From positions 1-40,991 of IMG/VR virus record IMGVR_UViG_3300038324_000021: 40,991 bases of DNA; one strand, 5' to 3'. This DNA comes from a virus. Position 1 is the stretch's first letter; every line of letters starts with the position of its first letter. Below are positions 7,394 to 18,200 of the stretch, piece after piece. Both the position numbers and the translations under genes were made by a program. The notes beneath the pieces are model-generated. The model saw only the letters and a list, made by a program, of their open reading frames with translations. It made no database searches and was not told the DNA's origin.

Positions 7394-8611
7394 ATGCCTA
7401 GCTCCTTTAGTGCTAACTTGCTTCTTGAACTCATGGCCGATGGTGAAAACAGTGGCCTGTGGGGCGACATCACCAACGATAACCTTGAGATTCTCGGTCG
7501 CGCCATCAGCGGTGTGACCACGCTCGCGCTGGCTGGTACAACGACTACGTTGTCCACATTGCAAGGCACCTTGTCCGAGGGCCACTTTGCAGTACTTGAG
7601 CTAGGTGGATCTCCGACCGGCACAAACACGATCACGATTACGCCGAACACGATCGACCGTATCTACATGGTCAAGAACAACTCTGGCCAAGCCGCTGTCT
7701 TTACGCAGGGATCGGGTGGATCTGTGACCGTGGCCAACGGCAACTCCGCAATTATCTTCTGCAATGGCGCAGGTTCGACAGCCAAGGTCACCGAGCTGAC
7801 AGAAGGCTTTCTTCGCGGCGTGAACAATCTCTCCGAGGTGTCCGACCCCGCAGCGGCGCTCACGAACCTTGGGCTTACGGCCACTGCTGCAGAAATCAAC
7901 ACACTTGATGGGTTTACCGGCACAGTAGCAGATTTTAACTACGCTAAAGACCTGAGAGCCACGGGAGTAACTACCGCAGAGTTCGATAAGCTAGACGGCC
8001 TTACGGCCACGACCGCAGAGTTGAACATTACGGACGGCTTGACGGCATCGACGGCCGAGCTGAACACAATGGACGGCATCACTGCCACCACCGCCGAGCT
8101 AAACACACTTGACGGTGTGGACACTAGCGGCGCTGGCTTCGGTTATATCCCGCAGGGAGGTATTATCCTGTGGTCTGGCAGTATTGCCAGCATTCCAACC
8201 GGCTTTGCTTTGTGCGACGGAGCAAGCGGCACACCGGATCTTCGCGACCGGTTTGTGGTGGGAGCGGGCAGTACCTACAACCCCAACGACACGGGTGGCG
8301 CTAACAGCGTAACGCTGACCGAAGCGCAGATGCCATCACATACACATACCGGCACCGCAGATTCAACTGCGTTGGACGGAACGATAGGCCGGACCGCAGA
8401 CGACCAGCTGGATCAAACAGGCGGCGTCTTTACGCAAACAGCGACTGCGTCTGGGAATTTAAACGCGGCCTCCGCTGGCGCTATCAACGCATTTGTAACC
8501 TCCTTTGATGGGGCGCACGGTCACTCCCTCACCATCTCAAGCACGGGTGGTGACGCATCCCACGAAAACCGCCCGCCCTACTATGCGCTTGCATACATCA
8601 TGAAGCTGTGA
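7394..8611 (+). CDS. tail fibre with collar domain
   Basis: 405 residues, ribosome-binding site GAGGTGA. The N-terminal 130 residues form an attachment part (LLELMADGENSGLWGDITND). Residues about 155-245 contain repeats of the TATTAELNTLDG type. The C-terminal third is a phage tail-collar domain: IPTGFALCDGASGTPDLRDR, FVVGAGSTYNPN, MPSHTHTG, GAHGHSL and a final RPPYYALAYIMK. The His-X-His pairs recall the metal-binding histidines of T4 short fibre and related collar proteins. Likely a short tail fibre or receptor-binding protein. Confidence 0.75.
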   Translation: MPSSFSANLLLELMADGENSGLWGDITNDNLEILGRAISGVTTLALAGTTTTLSTLQGTLSEGHFAVLELGGSPTGTNTITITPNTIDRIYMVKNNSGQAAVFTQGSGGSVTVANGNSAIIFCNGAGSTAKVTELTEGFLRGVNNLSEVSDPAAALTNLGLTATAAEINTLDGFTGTVADFNYAKDLRATGVTTAEFDKLDGLTATTAELNITDGLTASTAELNTMDGITATTAELNTLDGVDTSGAGFGYIPQGGIILWSGSIASIPTGFALCDGASGTPDLRDRFVVGAGSTYNPNDTGGANSVTLTEAQMPSHTHTGTADSTALDGTIGRTADDQLDQTGGVFTQTATASGNLNAASAGAINAFVTSFDGAHGHSLTISSTGGDASHENRPPYYALAYIMKL

Positions 8612-8620
8612 GGCGCATAA

Positions 8621-10537
8621 ATGCCCCTGTCCAAACTTCAGTTTCGCCCCGGTTTCGTCAAGGACGCGACCGACTACGCCAACGAAGGCGGGTGGTTTAG
8701 TGGCGACAAGGTGCGGTTCCGCTTGGGTTTCCCTGAAAAGATCGGCGGCTGGCAGAAACTGTCCAGCAAGTCGTTCCTTGGTATCTGCCGTCGTTTGATT
8801 GCGTGGACAGATTTGTCTGGTCAACGGAACTTCGGGGTCGGCACCAACCTCAAATATTACGTCAACCGAGGTGGTGCATACTTTGATATCACCCCAGTGC
8901 GTACCACGACAGCGGCTGGCGACGTGACGTTTTCGGCAATAAACGGTTCTGCAACCATCACCGTAACAGACACCGCTCACGGTGCGCTGGCCGACGATTT
9001 TGTTATCTTCAGTGGCGCAACAGGGCTTGGGGGCAACATCACCGCCGACGTGTTGAACCAAGAGTATAAAATCGACACTATCATCGACCCCAACAACTAC
9101 ACCATCACAGCTCGGACAGCGAACACATCTATTACCTCAATCACTGTGGACGGCGAGCTAAGCTTCACCCCTGTCACAGCAAACAGCTCTGACACAGGGG
9201 ACGGCGGCACATCCACTGTTGGCACGTACCTTTTGAACCGTACGCTGGACACGACCGTGCTTGGTGTGGGTTGGGGCGCAGGACCGTGGTCCGACGGAGC
9301 GTGGAGCGAAGACGCTTCGATCCCGATCACCGCAACTCAGATCGCCTTGTGGTCCCACGACACGTTTGGCGAAGATCTGCTGATCAACCAGCGGGGTGGC
9401 CCGATCTATCTTTGGGACACAAGTGTCGGCCCTTCTAGTCGCGCCGTCAACATCTCTACGCTCGCTGGCGCTTCGGACACCCCGGCACAGGTCAACCAAG
9501 TCATGGTATCAGACCGCGATCGTCACGTCATCGCATTCGGTGCCACGCCACAAGGCGGATCTGAGCTTGATCCGATGCTTATTCGGTTCTCGAACCAAGA
9601 GGATCCGGCCAACTGGACGGCGACCGCGACCAACACAGCTGGCGACTTGGTCCTTGGCTCTGGGTCCGAGATTGTCAGGGCGGTAGAGACACGTCAGCAG
9701 ACGATTGTGCTGACCGACAAAGCTGTGTACTCGCTGCAGTTCCTTGGACCGCCGTTCACGTTTGGCGTCACACTGCTCTCGCAGAACATCAGCATCATCT
9801 CACCTACTGCTGCCACAGCGGTGGACGACTTGGTTGTGTGGATGGGCGAAGAAGAGTTCTTTGTCTACGACGGTACGGTCAAGCCGCTGCCCTGCCCCGT
9901 GCGGGACTTCGTGTTCCAGACCATGGACCGGTCGGAACCGTTCAAGGTCATCTCGGGCAGCAACACCGCCTTTGGCGAAATATGGTGGTTTTACCCTACC
10001 CCTGATACAGGCGACGACGAAGCGTATGTCGTCTACAACTACCAGCAAAATATCTGGTACACAGGTTCATTGGAACGCACCGCTTGGGTCGATCGTGCTC
10101 GCAAGCAACTGCCGCTGGCCGCGAGCCGAGACGGCTACCTGTACTTCCACGAGTCTGGTTTAGATGACGGGTCTACCAACCCACCAAGCGCCATCAATGC
10201 GGTCATTGAATCCAGCCCGATCGACATACAGGACGGCAATGAGTTTTCGTTTATCACGCGGATTGTTCCCGACGTGGACTTTCGCACATCCACCAGCCCT
10301 GACACCAACGTTGAAATGACGGTCACCGCGTTTAACTACCCGGGCCAAGGTCCGTTGAACGGGGACGGCGGCGAGGTGATTCGCAGCGCCAGCGCCCCTG
10401 TCGATCTGTACACTGACAAGTTGGACGTACGCCTGCGCGGCAGGGCGTTCAGCCTGAAGGTTGAATCGGACGACACTGGCGTGGCATGGCGGCTGGGCGC
10501 ACCGAGGGTGGATGTCAAGCCTGACGGGAGACGCTGA
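8621..10537 (+). CDS. tail/neck stabilisation protein, P22 gp10-like
   Basis: 638 residues. Opens LSKLQFRPGFVKDATDYANEG and continues with GGWFSGDKVRFRLGFPEKIG, the hallmark start of P22 gp10-like packaged-DNA stabilisation proteins in podoviruses. The rest is predicted beta-propeller-like with repeated Trp-Asp elements (WSDGAWSEDASIP, VVWMGEEEFFVYDG). It would form the lower neck ring below the gp4-like adaptor. Starts 10 bases after the collar fibre and overlaps the following gene by one base. Confidence 0.7.
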   Translation: MPLSKLQFRPGFVKDATDYANEGGWFSGDKVRFRLGFPEKIGGWQKLSSKSFLGICRRLIAWTDLSGQRNFGVGTNLKYYVNRGGAYFDITPVRTTTAAGDVTFSAINGSATITVTDTAHGALADDFVIFSGATGLGGNITADVLNQEYKIDTIIDPNNYTITARTANTSITSITVDGELSFTPVTANSSDTGDGGTSTVGTYLLNRTLDTTVLGVGWGAGPWSDGAWSEDASIPITATQIALWSHDTFGEDLLINQRGGPIYLWDTSVGPSSRAVNISTLAGASDTPAQVNQVMVSDRDRHVIAFGATPQGGSELDPMLIRFSNQEDPANWTATATNTAGDLVLGSGSEIVRAVETRQQTIVLTDKAVYSLQFLGPPFTFGVTLLSQNISIISPTAATAVDDLVVWMGEEEFFVYDGTVKPLPCPVRDFVFQTMDRSEPFKVISGSNTAFGEIWWFYPTPDTGDDEAYVVYNYQQNIWYTGSLERTAWVDRARKQLPLAASRDGYLYFHESGLDDGSTNPPSAINAVIESSPIDIQDGNEFSFITRIVPDVDFRTSTSPDTNVEMTVTAFNYPGQGPLNGDGGEVIRSASAPVDLYTDKLDVRLRGRAFSLKVESDDTGVAWRLGAPRVDVKPDGRR

Positions 10538-10764
10538 TGTCGAGAAACCTGCCTCTACCATACCTGCCGGTTCCACCGGCGGAGTATGATCAACGATACT
10601 TTGCAGAGCTGGTTCAGTCGGTCGCTGTTTTCATGCAGCAAACACGCAACCCGGGCGAGGGTCGGTTCACGAACGTCGTGCTGACCGATCTGCCCACGTC
10701 ACCCACAGGGCTCGCCCCCGGCACGCTGTACAACGACAGCGGAACAGTAAAGGTCGTCACATGA
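10537..10764 (+). CDS. small tail-associated protein
   Basis: 75 residues. N-terminal PLPYLPVPPAEYDQRYF, then a helix (ELVQSVAVFMQQ) and C-terminal GLAPGTLYNDSGTVKVV. The last element, 'GLPPGSLYND-GTVKV', is a frequent ending of short phage proteins next to tail genes. Coupled to both neighbours by overlapping start and stop codons. No enzymatic function expected. Confidence 0.55.
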   Translation: MSRNLPLPYLPVPPAEYDQRYFAELVQSVAVFMQQTRNPGEGRFTNVVLTDLPTSPTGLAPGTLYNDSGTVKVVT

Positions 10765-10952
10765 AACCCAGCAGCAGCGTAAACCTAATCCACTGCAACC
10801 ACTGCCCAAACGCGGTTGACACGCCAGAAGAACACTTGAGCTACCCTGCCGGAAACTGCCCCGAGTGCGGCAATCCGTGGACCGGGGACGAGCGCACAGG
10901 CGTCCGCATTTTTGCAACCGTCCCCGACGCTGCCGACGGCGGCGCAGCCTAG
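10761..10952 (+). CDS. zinc-ribbon miniprotein
   Basis: 63 residues with two CxxC knuckles: C12-N-H-C15 and C33-P-E-C36, about 17 residues apart, fitting a small zinc ribbon. The C-terminus is acidic and alanine-rich. Starts four bases before the upstream stop. Zinc ribbons of this size often mediate nucleic-acid or protein contacts; the target cannot be inferred. Confidence 0.6.
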   Translation: MKPSSSVNLIHCNHCPNAVDTPEEHLSYPAGNCPECGNPWTGDERTGVRIFATVPDAADGGAA

Positions 10953-11002
10953 TCAGCGCGGTTGGGCTCTGATATACTACCGCAAACAAGCTTGGTGAAC
11001 AC

Positions 11003-12028
11003 ATGGTCCTTCCTCTTCTAGCCCCCATCGTCGGCGGTCTGATCGGCACAGCCGCAGCCCCTGCCCTTGGCATGAGCGCGGCTCTTGCTGCGGGGCTGGG
11101 TAGTGGTATCGCTTCGCTGGCTTCTGGTGCAGATCCAAAGACCGCGCTGCTATCTGGTCTGACCGGTGGCATCGCATCTGGCATCATGCCGGGGGTGGCT
11201 GGCGCAGCGGGCAAGGGCGCCGAAGCTGCAGCGGCTAGTGGTGCGGGCGCAGGCGCTGGGTCGGCGGCAGTCGGACAAGGCGCAAAGATGACCGCCGACA
11301 CACTAGCTAAAGGGGCAGTTCAATCGTCCACTCCGCTAACTGAGGCAGCGGTTGGCGCGGCTACAAAAAGCGGTTTTGATCCGATGAAGGCGTACCAGCT
11401 GACCTCGGCTATCACCGGAGGCGGGGAGCGCCCTGCCCCAGCCGCCACAGGGATAAACCTGCCAATGAACCCGGGCGGCGGTGGCGGCGTAAGCAGCGCC
11501 GAAGCCATGCAGCGGTTCTCGCAGATGCAGCAAGGTGACTTGCAAATGCCTGCAGATGCCGCTCCAACAACAGTAGATCAGATCGGACTTGGGTCAGTGC
11601 AAAGCGACTTCCAGCGTATTCCACTTGCTCCTTTGCGGTTTATGAACGGCGGCTTGGCATCGATCGCAGCGCAGGAAATGCAGCAGCGCGGCCTCAACCG
11701 CCTGCCAAACCTTGGCGACCGCGAGCAGGCGTTTATGATGGCGCAGCAAGAGTTTGCGCGTGGCGGCTACATTGAAGGCCCGGGCACAGTCACCAGTGAC
11801 GACATCCCCGGCACGATTTATCAAGACGGTCAGCCTGTTGGCGAGATCATGGTGTCCAACGGCGAGGTTGTCTTGTCTGGCAAAGACCTTGCTCAGCTCG
11901 ACGCTGACGGAAACATTGAGCGTGCGGGTGAAGAACTCGGTAACGCAGGCACGGGAAACCGTGGTAGAAAGGCGGCAGAGATGTTCAGGAAAGCCGAGCA
12001 GATCAGAAAAGAGCGAGGGATGAGCTAA
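11003..12028 (+). CDS. internal virion / ejection protein, Gly-Ala rich
   Basis: 341 residues. The first 90 are extremely rich in Ala and Gly with hydrophobic stretches (LLAPIVGGLIGTAAAPALGM) able to enter a membrane. The C-terminal part contains ARGGYIEGPGTVTSDDIPG and VSNGEVVLSGKDLAQL, a conserved element of marine podovirus internal proteins (recalled as GPGTGTSD...GEFVM). Another NGG element (FMNGGLASI) precedes it. It is first of four consecutive large internal proteins, so a role in DNA ejection is likely. Confidence 0.55.
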   Translation: MVLPLLAPIVGGLIGTAAAPALGMSAALAAGLGSGIASLASGADPKTALLSGLTGGIASGIMPGVAGAAGKGAEAAAASGAGAGAGSAAVGQGAKMTADTLAKGAVQSSTPLTEAAVGAATKSGFDPMKAYQLTSAITGGGERPAPAATGINLPMNPGGGGGVSSAEAMQRFSQMQQGDLQMPADAAPTTVDQIGLGSVQSDFQRIPLAPLRFMNGGLASIAAQEMQQRGLNRLPNLGDREQAFMMAQQEFARGGYIEGPGTVTSDDIPGTIYQDGQPVGEIMVSNGEVVLSGKDLAQLDADGNIERAGEELGNAGTGNRGRKAAEMFRKAEQIRKERGMS

Positions 12029-13254
12029 TGTGCGGCGGCGGCGGTAGCCAACCATCACAGACGACACAAATTCAGCAGCTGCCAATGGCAGCTCGCCCCT
12101 TCCTCTATGGTGGTGACGGCAGAGCTGGACTTCTTCCACAGGCATACGAGCTGGCGCAACAACCGCTCAACCTGCCCGACTTCATGGTCGCAGAGCGGAC
12201 GCCTACACAGATCGCTGCTGAGCAAATGGCTCGCGAAGCGCGAGGCAGCTTTGAGCCGTCCCTGCGCACAGGCGAAGCTCTGACCGGACAAGGCGTCATG
12301 GCCACGGAGCAAGCTGGGCGGCTCTCGCAGCAAGAGCTAGGCGCAGCGCAGGCTGAGCGACAGGCGGCACGTGAGGCCTTGGGCCTCGGCCTGATGGGTA
12401 CAGCCGAAGCGGGCATGGCCGGAATGGGCGCTGCCGAGCGCGGCATCGCAGGCCTTGCAGGCACAGGGGCAGAGTTTGATCCCGGTGCCACGCAGCGGTT
12501 CATGAACCCGTTCGAGCAGCAAGTCATCGACAGTGCGCTGGGCGACATCGCCCGCAGCGGACAGATGCAGCTGAACGAGGCACGGTCGCAGGCGGCACGC
12601 GCCGGTGCGTTTGGCGGTGCACGGGCAGGGCTGGTCGAGTCAGAAATCGGCCGCAACATTCTGGGCGAGCAGGCACGTACTGCCAGCCGCTTGCGCCAAG
12701 AAGGCTTTGAGTCGGCATCCAACCGAGCACAGTCCGCGTTCGAGGCGGCACGTCAGCGTCAACAGCAGGCAGCGACCACTACGGGTCAGCTTGGTCTGTC
12801 TGGCGCAAGCGCGGGTCTTTCCGCTGCCGGTCAAGCTGCCAACATCGGCGGTCAGTTCGGGCAGATCGGCACAGGCTTTGGCCAGCTGGGTCAGCAGGCA
12901 GCGAGCCAGCAGGCAGGCTTTGGCCAAGGTCTGGGTGCACTGGGTGCGCAGATGGCGGGCTTCGGCCAGCAGCGCCAAGGTCAGCAGCTGCAGGACATCA
13001 ACACCGCCCTGACGATGGGTGGTCAGCAGCAGGCACAGCAGCAGGCTGTGCTCGACGCGGCGCGCCAAAACCAGTATCAACAGACCATGTCACCGTATCA
13101 GTCGCTGGGCTTCTTCTCGGACATCTTCCAAGGTGCGCCGACAGGCACAAGCGCGGTCGTACAGCAGCAGCAGCCGGGGCCAAGCCCCGCTTCGCAGGTT
13201 GCGGGTCTGGGACTGGGCGCTTACGGCTTGGCCAAGTCCGGCCTGTTTAGCTAA
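12028..13254 (+). CDS. internal virion / DNA-ejection protein, Gln-Ala rich
   Basis: 408 residues, start overlapping the upstream stop (TAATG). Begins MCGGGGSQPS. Centre contains FMNPFEQQVIDSALGDIARS and SQAARAGAFGGARAGLVES, a signature shared by internal proteins of many uncultured marine phages. The rest is a long Gln/Gly/Ala helical region (QQRQGQQLQD), like the P22 and T7 ejection proteins in composition. No lytic transglycosylase motif is visible. Confidence 0.55.
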   Translation: MCGGGGSQPSQTTQIQQLPMAARPFLYGGDGRAGLLPQAYELAQQPLNLPDFMVAERTPTQIAAEQMAREARGSFEPSLRTGEALTGQGVMATEQAGRLSQQELGAAQAERQAAREALGLGLMGTAEAGMAGMGAAERGIAGLAGTGAEFDPGATQRFMNPFEQQVIDSALGDIARSGQMQLNEARSQAARAGAFGGARAGLVESEIGRNILGEQARTASRLRQEGFESASNRAQSAFEAARQRQQQAATTTGQLGLSGASAGLSAAGQAANIGGQFGQIGTGFGQLGQQAASQQAGFGQGLGALGAQMAGFGQQRQGQQLQDINTALTMGGQQQAQQQAVLDAARQNQYQQTMSPYQSLGFFSDIFQGAPTGTSAVVQQQQPGPSPASQVAGLGLGAYGLAKSGLFS

Positions 13255-13264
13255 GGGGATCAAT

Positions 13265-15244
13265 ATGCCTAACGACGCACGCAACAAGCTCCGCAACATG
13301 GGCGGCATCATGGCATCGTACCCCGAGCTAATGCAGGAGACGCAGTATTTTCAAGCGGGTGGTGATATCGACACGCGCAGCGGCTTGGAGCGGTTTGAAG
13401 CTGAAACCGAGGCGCAACTTCTCAGTGATTCGCCTACTGTGCGGGCTTTGCGTCTGTCCGAGATCGGTGGCAACATCGGAGAGTTTATTAACGAGGTGGG
13501 CATCAACGCTATCCGGCAAGCCGACGCTTTGCTTGCTGGCGGGGCTAGTTTGAGCAACCGTGGAGCAGCTGCTGGAACAGCGGCCTTGGGTGCTCTGACA
13601 TCAATCCTTGGTGCCCCTAAAGTAGGTGCGGCGCTTGAGCGAGCTTCTGGTCGGATGGCTGGACGTCGTGAAGAGTTTATGTCTCGTCAAGATCCAGAAG
13701 GCATGCCCTTTGGTATCAACGCCCCGCGTTTGTTCACGTCTGCGACCGAAGAGCCGTTTGAAATACCACAAGCGGCCAGAAATTTGTACACCCAAGCGGA
13801 GACAATGCGGAAGCTGGAGAACCTTCCAGAAGATTCCGCAGTGTTTGCTGAAGGTGCGCCCGTTGAAGATATTCCGACAAGCTACGGTTTGCTTGAGGGC
13901 TCAAGAGGTGTCAGCCCTTCTGGTATTACCACCATGATGCCGTCTAGTGTGGCTGCACCCCCTGTAACTCCCACTGGAGCACGGCCCTCGGGCGTGGGGC
14001 TTGCCGGAGCCCCAGCGCGCACTGCACCGTCTCGCCTTAGTCAATTTGATGTATCGACCGGTAGCCCTGTTTCTATGCGCACCATTGAAGAGGCTGCGCT
14101 TCCTTCACAGGAAGAGCTGGACCTAAACTTTGAGCGCAGTCAAAACCGCGAAGACGTGTTTCCAAACATCGACGCACCACTAACGCGTGGTCAGCCTGAA
14201 ACAGCAGACGTCCCTTTGATGGGAGAAGCTCAAGGTATCGCCCCTTTCCAAGGTCCAATGCCCGATGAAGACGCAGCGCGGCCCGAGGGCATAGAGGAGA
14301 CGATCGGAGAGTTTCTCGGCGATTACCTTGTCGACCCCGCACTGTCACAGGGCAGAAGGATTGCGGACCTGCTTGGAGCCGTCAACAGACGTGGTCAAGA
14401 GCGTGCTCGTTTGCGGGACGAAGACACCGTGATGGCACAGCCCGTGGCACCCGTAGCTGTTGAAGAAGCGGCTGAAGAGACGGAAGCACCCGCAGCCGCA
14501 GAAACGGAAGCAGCAGAAGATACAACCGATCCGCTCCTGCAAGATGTTGACCGTGCGGTTCAGGATCCGCAGAAGGCTGCAAAGATTCAAGAAGCGGCGC
14601 AGCAAAGCTTTGAAGAGCTGACGACGCGGCCGTCTAAAGGCGGTTTGCGGCAGCGGTACGACGACCGCTTGGCATTGTTCCAAGATATCTTTGGCACAGA
14701 CGACAAAGACGAAGCGCGGGACCGCGCCATGTCACTAGCCATGATGGGTCTTGCGATTGCTTCTGGTCAGTCACCGAATGCCTTGACCAACATTGCACAG
14801 GGCGCAATGGCAGGACTGCAGGGCATGAGCGAGCAGGAACAAGCACGTCGAGCACAAGAACAAGGCATGAAGACGCAAGCCTTTGAAACTGTGCTGGCAG
14901 AAATGGAAGCTGAGCGAGATCGTGCAGCGAAAGGAACAGACTTTGGCGCGCGCATTGATCCGATTTCTGCATACACTCGGCAACTAAGCGATCTTCGGAC
15001 TCAAGCCAGTGATACAATGGGACCCCTGTACACGGAGCTTTCCGAGCTGCCATACGATGAGCAAGAGCGCGAGCTGCAGCGACGTGCCTTTGAGGTTGTA
15101 CGTCGGACATACGGAGATTTGCCACCGCTCCTTGAGCTTGGTAGAAGGCTGGGGGTAGGCACTTCGTCCCCGCCAACGACCGTGCCGTCGACAGCAAGCA
15201 ATGGCTCTGACGCAGCGGCGGATGTATACGGTTTGGAGCCGTAA
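13265..15244 (+). CDS. large virion-associated protein
   Basis: 659 residues from ATG 13265 with AAGGGGA upstream; the frame stays open further 5' but that part lies inside the previous gene and looks non-coding. Opens NDARNKLRNMGGIMASYPEL, a pattern seen after Gln-rich internal proteins in marine phages. Middle is acidic, Pro/Ala/Glu-rich and probably disordered (about 400-470). C-terminal SLAMMGLAIASGQSPNALTN and IAQGAMAGLQGMSEQEQARR are the best-conserved parts. Probably an internal virion or ejection component. Confidence 0.55.
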   Translation: MPNDARNKLRNMGGIMASYPELMQETQYFQAGGDIDTRSGLERFEAETEAQLLSDSPTVRALRLSEIGGNIGEFINEVGINAIRQADALLAGGASLSNRGAAAGTAALGALTSILGAPKVGAALERASGRMAGRREEFMSRQDPEGMPFGINAPRLFTSATEEPFEIPQAARNLYTQAETMRKLENLPEDSAVFAEGAPVEDIPTSYGLLEGSRGVSPSGITTMMPSSVAAPPVTPTGARPSGVGLAGAPARTAPSRLSQFDVSTGSPVSMRTIEEAALPSQEELDLNFERSQNREDVFPNIDAPLTRGQPETADVPLMGEAQGIAPFQGPMPDEDAARPEGIEETIGEFLGDYLVDPALSQGRRIADLLGAVNRRGQERARLRDEDTVMAQPVAPVAVEEAAEETEAPAAAETEAAEDTTDPLLQDVDRAVQDPQKAAKIQEAAQQSFEELTTRPSKGGLRQRYDDRLALFQDIFGTDDKDEARDRAMSLAMMGLAIASGQSPNALTNIAQGAMAGLQGMSEQEQARRAQEQGMKTQAFETVLAEMEAERDRAAKGTDFGARIDPISAYTRQLSDLRTQASDTMGPLYTELSELPYDEQERELQRRAFEVVRRTYGDLPPLLELGRRLGVGTSSPPTTVPSTASNGSDAAADVYGLEP

Positions 15245-15262
15245 CAAAGTAAGGACGGGTCA

Positions 15263-18200
15263 ATGGCCACATACGAAGAGTTGCGCGCGCAGGTAAACGC
15301 AGCCCACGCCGCTGGCGACACAGACCTTGCCAAGCAACTGGCTGCGCAAGCCAAGGCCATTGGACCCAGCAGTGGTGCACCAACAGATCTTGAGAAGACA
15401 CCCGAGGACCCCGACCGCAACCTCAACCCAGCCAAAGACGCAAAAAAGGTTGAGGATGCTGATCTTAACCCTGCCTCGTACGAGGAACTGCGTGCGCAGG
15501 TAAATGCAGCTCATGCTGCGGGCAATACAGACCTCGCTCGAAAACTGGCTTTTCAAGCCAAGGCTGTCAAAGAAGCCGAGAAGACCAATACCTTTGCCGA
15601 CATCGGCAAAGGCGTAGGCGCGGGTGCCGTGAACATTGTGCAGGGCATCAGTGAACTCGGCGCGATGGGCTTGGACGCAGCTCTCGACACAGATTACTTG
15701 TCCGGTGTGACAGAGGGCATCGAAGAATTTAAACGCGACTCTGGCTTAGTACCCACGGGAACAGCAGGGAAGGTGGCCGAAGGTCTTGTAACCTACGGTT
15801 CTGCAGCCATTCCAATCGCAGGTTGGCTTGGCCGTGCTTCCAGTGTAGCGAAGGGGGCAAAAGTGCTTCCCGGCACTAGCCGCTGGGCGCGCACCTCCGA
15901 GGCGTTCGGCCGAAGCAAAGCAGGCAAAGCACTGCTGAACAACCGCGCTAAGCTGGCAGGGTCTACAGCCATCGCCACCGGCGCTGCTGACTTTCTCGTT
16001 GCACCCAGCACCGATGAAACCATCTCTGATCAGTTTGATGCGCTGCCGGATTTTTTGCGAACAGAGGATCTTGAAGGCATGACCGGCCGCGAGCGTAACG
16101 CTGCCGCTGCGCGTAACAAGCTTAGGCTGGCTTTTGAGGGCATGACAATCGGCCTCGGCGTTGACGCTGCCATGCCTGCGGTTGCGGCCACGGCGCGTGG
16201 TGTTTCTCAAGTTCCCGGCGTTCCAACCGCCGCCCGAGCCTTGAGCAGAGGTATGGACCTTGTTGGTGAACAACTCGGCAAAAGCACGTTTCTACGTCAG
16301 AATTTTACCTCGGCCGGTTTGTTGGAACCCAAGGTTTACGAAGACGTTCTGTCGACGGAAGGCCTTACCGATCAGTTTGCTGTTGAGGCGGGTCGTGCGT
16401 TTAAGAACTGGCACAACGCCACCATTCCAGCTGTGCGAGCGCAGAAACTGCTAACGCGAAACCGCAAGGGCGTCAGAGCTGCACATTCTGACCTGTACGA
16501 TTTTATGATCGGATCGCTGGACCCAAAAGAGTATTCGCGTAGATACGGTGTGCCTGCGTTGAAAGCAGCTGAAAACATGCGTACGCAAGTCGATGGCATG
16601 ACTGACATACTTGCTCGCCAAATTGATCAGGCCGACGTTGACCCCAAGGTCAAAGGGCAGCTGATCACTGAGCTTGAGAAAAACAAAGGCAAATATCTTC
16701 GCCGTTTGTACGACGTGCATCTCAATCCGGCAAAGTACGAGGGCAAAAACCTTACGAAAGACCCGAAGTACAAAGCCGCGTTGGAGCAGGTTACTAAAAA
16801 CTTGCAGCAGGCTGATTCTTCCCTGACATCAGACGTTGCCGCGCAGCGAGCAGAAGAAATTATTGCTGACACGATAAACGGTCAAGCTTCTAACCTTGGC
16901 ATAACAACCGGTGAGGCCGTCAACAAAATCGGTCAAGCGATGAGCCGTCAAGCACGGACAGATGCGGGCGGTCGCGCCCCGCTTTACCGTATTTCGGAAG
17001 GCATGCTGAAAAAAAGAAATCCCTATCTTACAGCCTCTCCTGCGCTGCGCGATCTCATGGGCGAAGTTAAGGACCCGAAAGCTCTGTACTTTAAAACGGT
17101 CGAAGACATGGCCAACGTCATCGCCGGTAACAAATTTTACAACACGATAAACCCGCTAGGGTTGCGCGAAGCTTTGCCGCAATTGCAAGCCGGTGGTCGT
17201 CCGATGGCAATCTCAGGGGACAGCGTATCTCCAGAGGTGGCACTGGAGTTGAACAAGGCTGGATACGTACAGCTCGGTGCACGAGGCAAGGACGCAGCCT
17301 TTGGTGAAGACACGGGGCAGCTGGTGGGGTCGGTCTTTGGCGGAGACTACGGTCGTTTGTCAGGGGCGTTTGTTCCAGCAGAATTGCAGAAAGCAATTAC
17401 GGCCCCCGTGCGTAACAGAAGCGTATTGCAAGAAGCATTGGCCTTGTCTTTGCAAGCCAAGGGCTTGTCGCAAATGTCGAAGACTGTGTTGAACCCGCTG
17501 TCCCAGATTCGAAACGCCTTGTCGAATAACTTTGTTCTGCTGGCCAACGGCAACTGGGGCAGGAACATGGACACCTCAGAGTCGTATCGTTTGCTTGCCG
17601 CCAACGTCGCCGACATGTCGGACGCCGCGTTTGAAAAAGAGCTGCGCATGCTGCAGGTTACGGGAACCGTTGGTCAGAACCTGACAACCAACGAAACCAA
17701 AGCATTGTTGCAAGAGGGGGCTGAGCAGCCGATCGCCAGTCAGGTGTCTAAGCTCGGTCAAACATTTGCCGAAAAGACTAAGGTTATCCCGTTTGCGCAA
17801 CGCCTGTATGCGGCTGGGGATGACTTTTTCAAGATCATTGGAACTCGCGCCGAGAAAGCGAAGTATGTTGCTGCACTTCGGCGTGGTGGTTTGACCGAGG
17901 ATCGCCTTCGTGAGATTGCACCGGAGCTTCAAGCGGCGGGTCTTCTGCCTCGGACCACGGAACTGACGGGCGAGGTCGACTTGATCGACCTGCTGTCAAC
18001 AGACATCGTCAAAAGCACGATGCCTACATACTCCCGTGTGCCAGAGGCCATCAAAAACATTCGCCGCATACCGATATTCGGTAACTTTGTTGCGTTCCCA
18101 GCAGAGATCATGCGTACCAGCACTAACATCTTGGACCGGGGTTTGAAGGAAATGTCTTTCAAACCGTCACCCGCGCTGGTGCAAAAGCTGGGGCAGAAAG

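Noticed and set aside
10953-11002. TATACT box before the internal-protein gene as a late promoter
   Set aside because: No acceptable -35 box at the right distance and no similar sequence before other late genes.
13019-13264. 82-codon extension of the 659-residue virion protein
   Set aside because: Lies inside the upstream gene in another frame; ATG 13265 has a good RBS right after the upstream stop.
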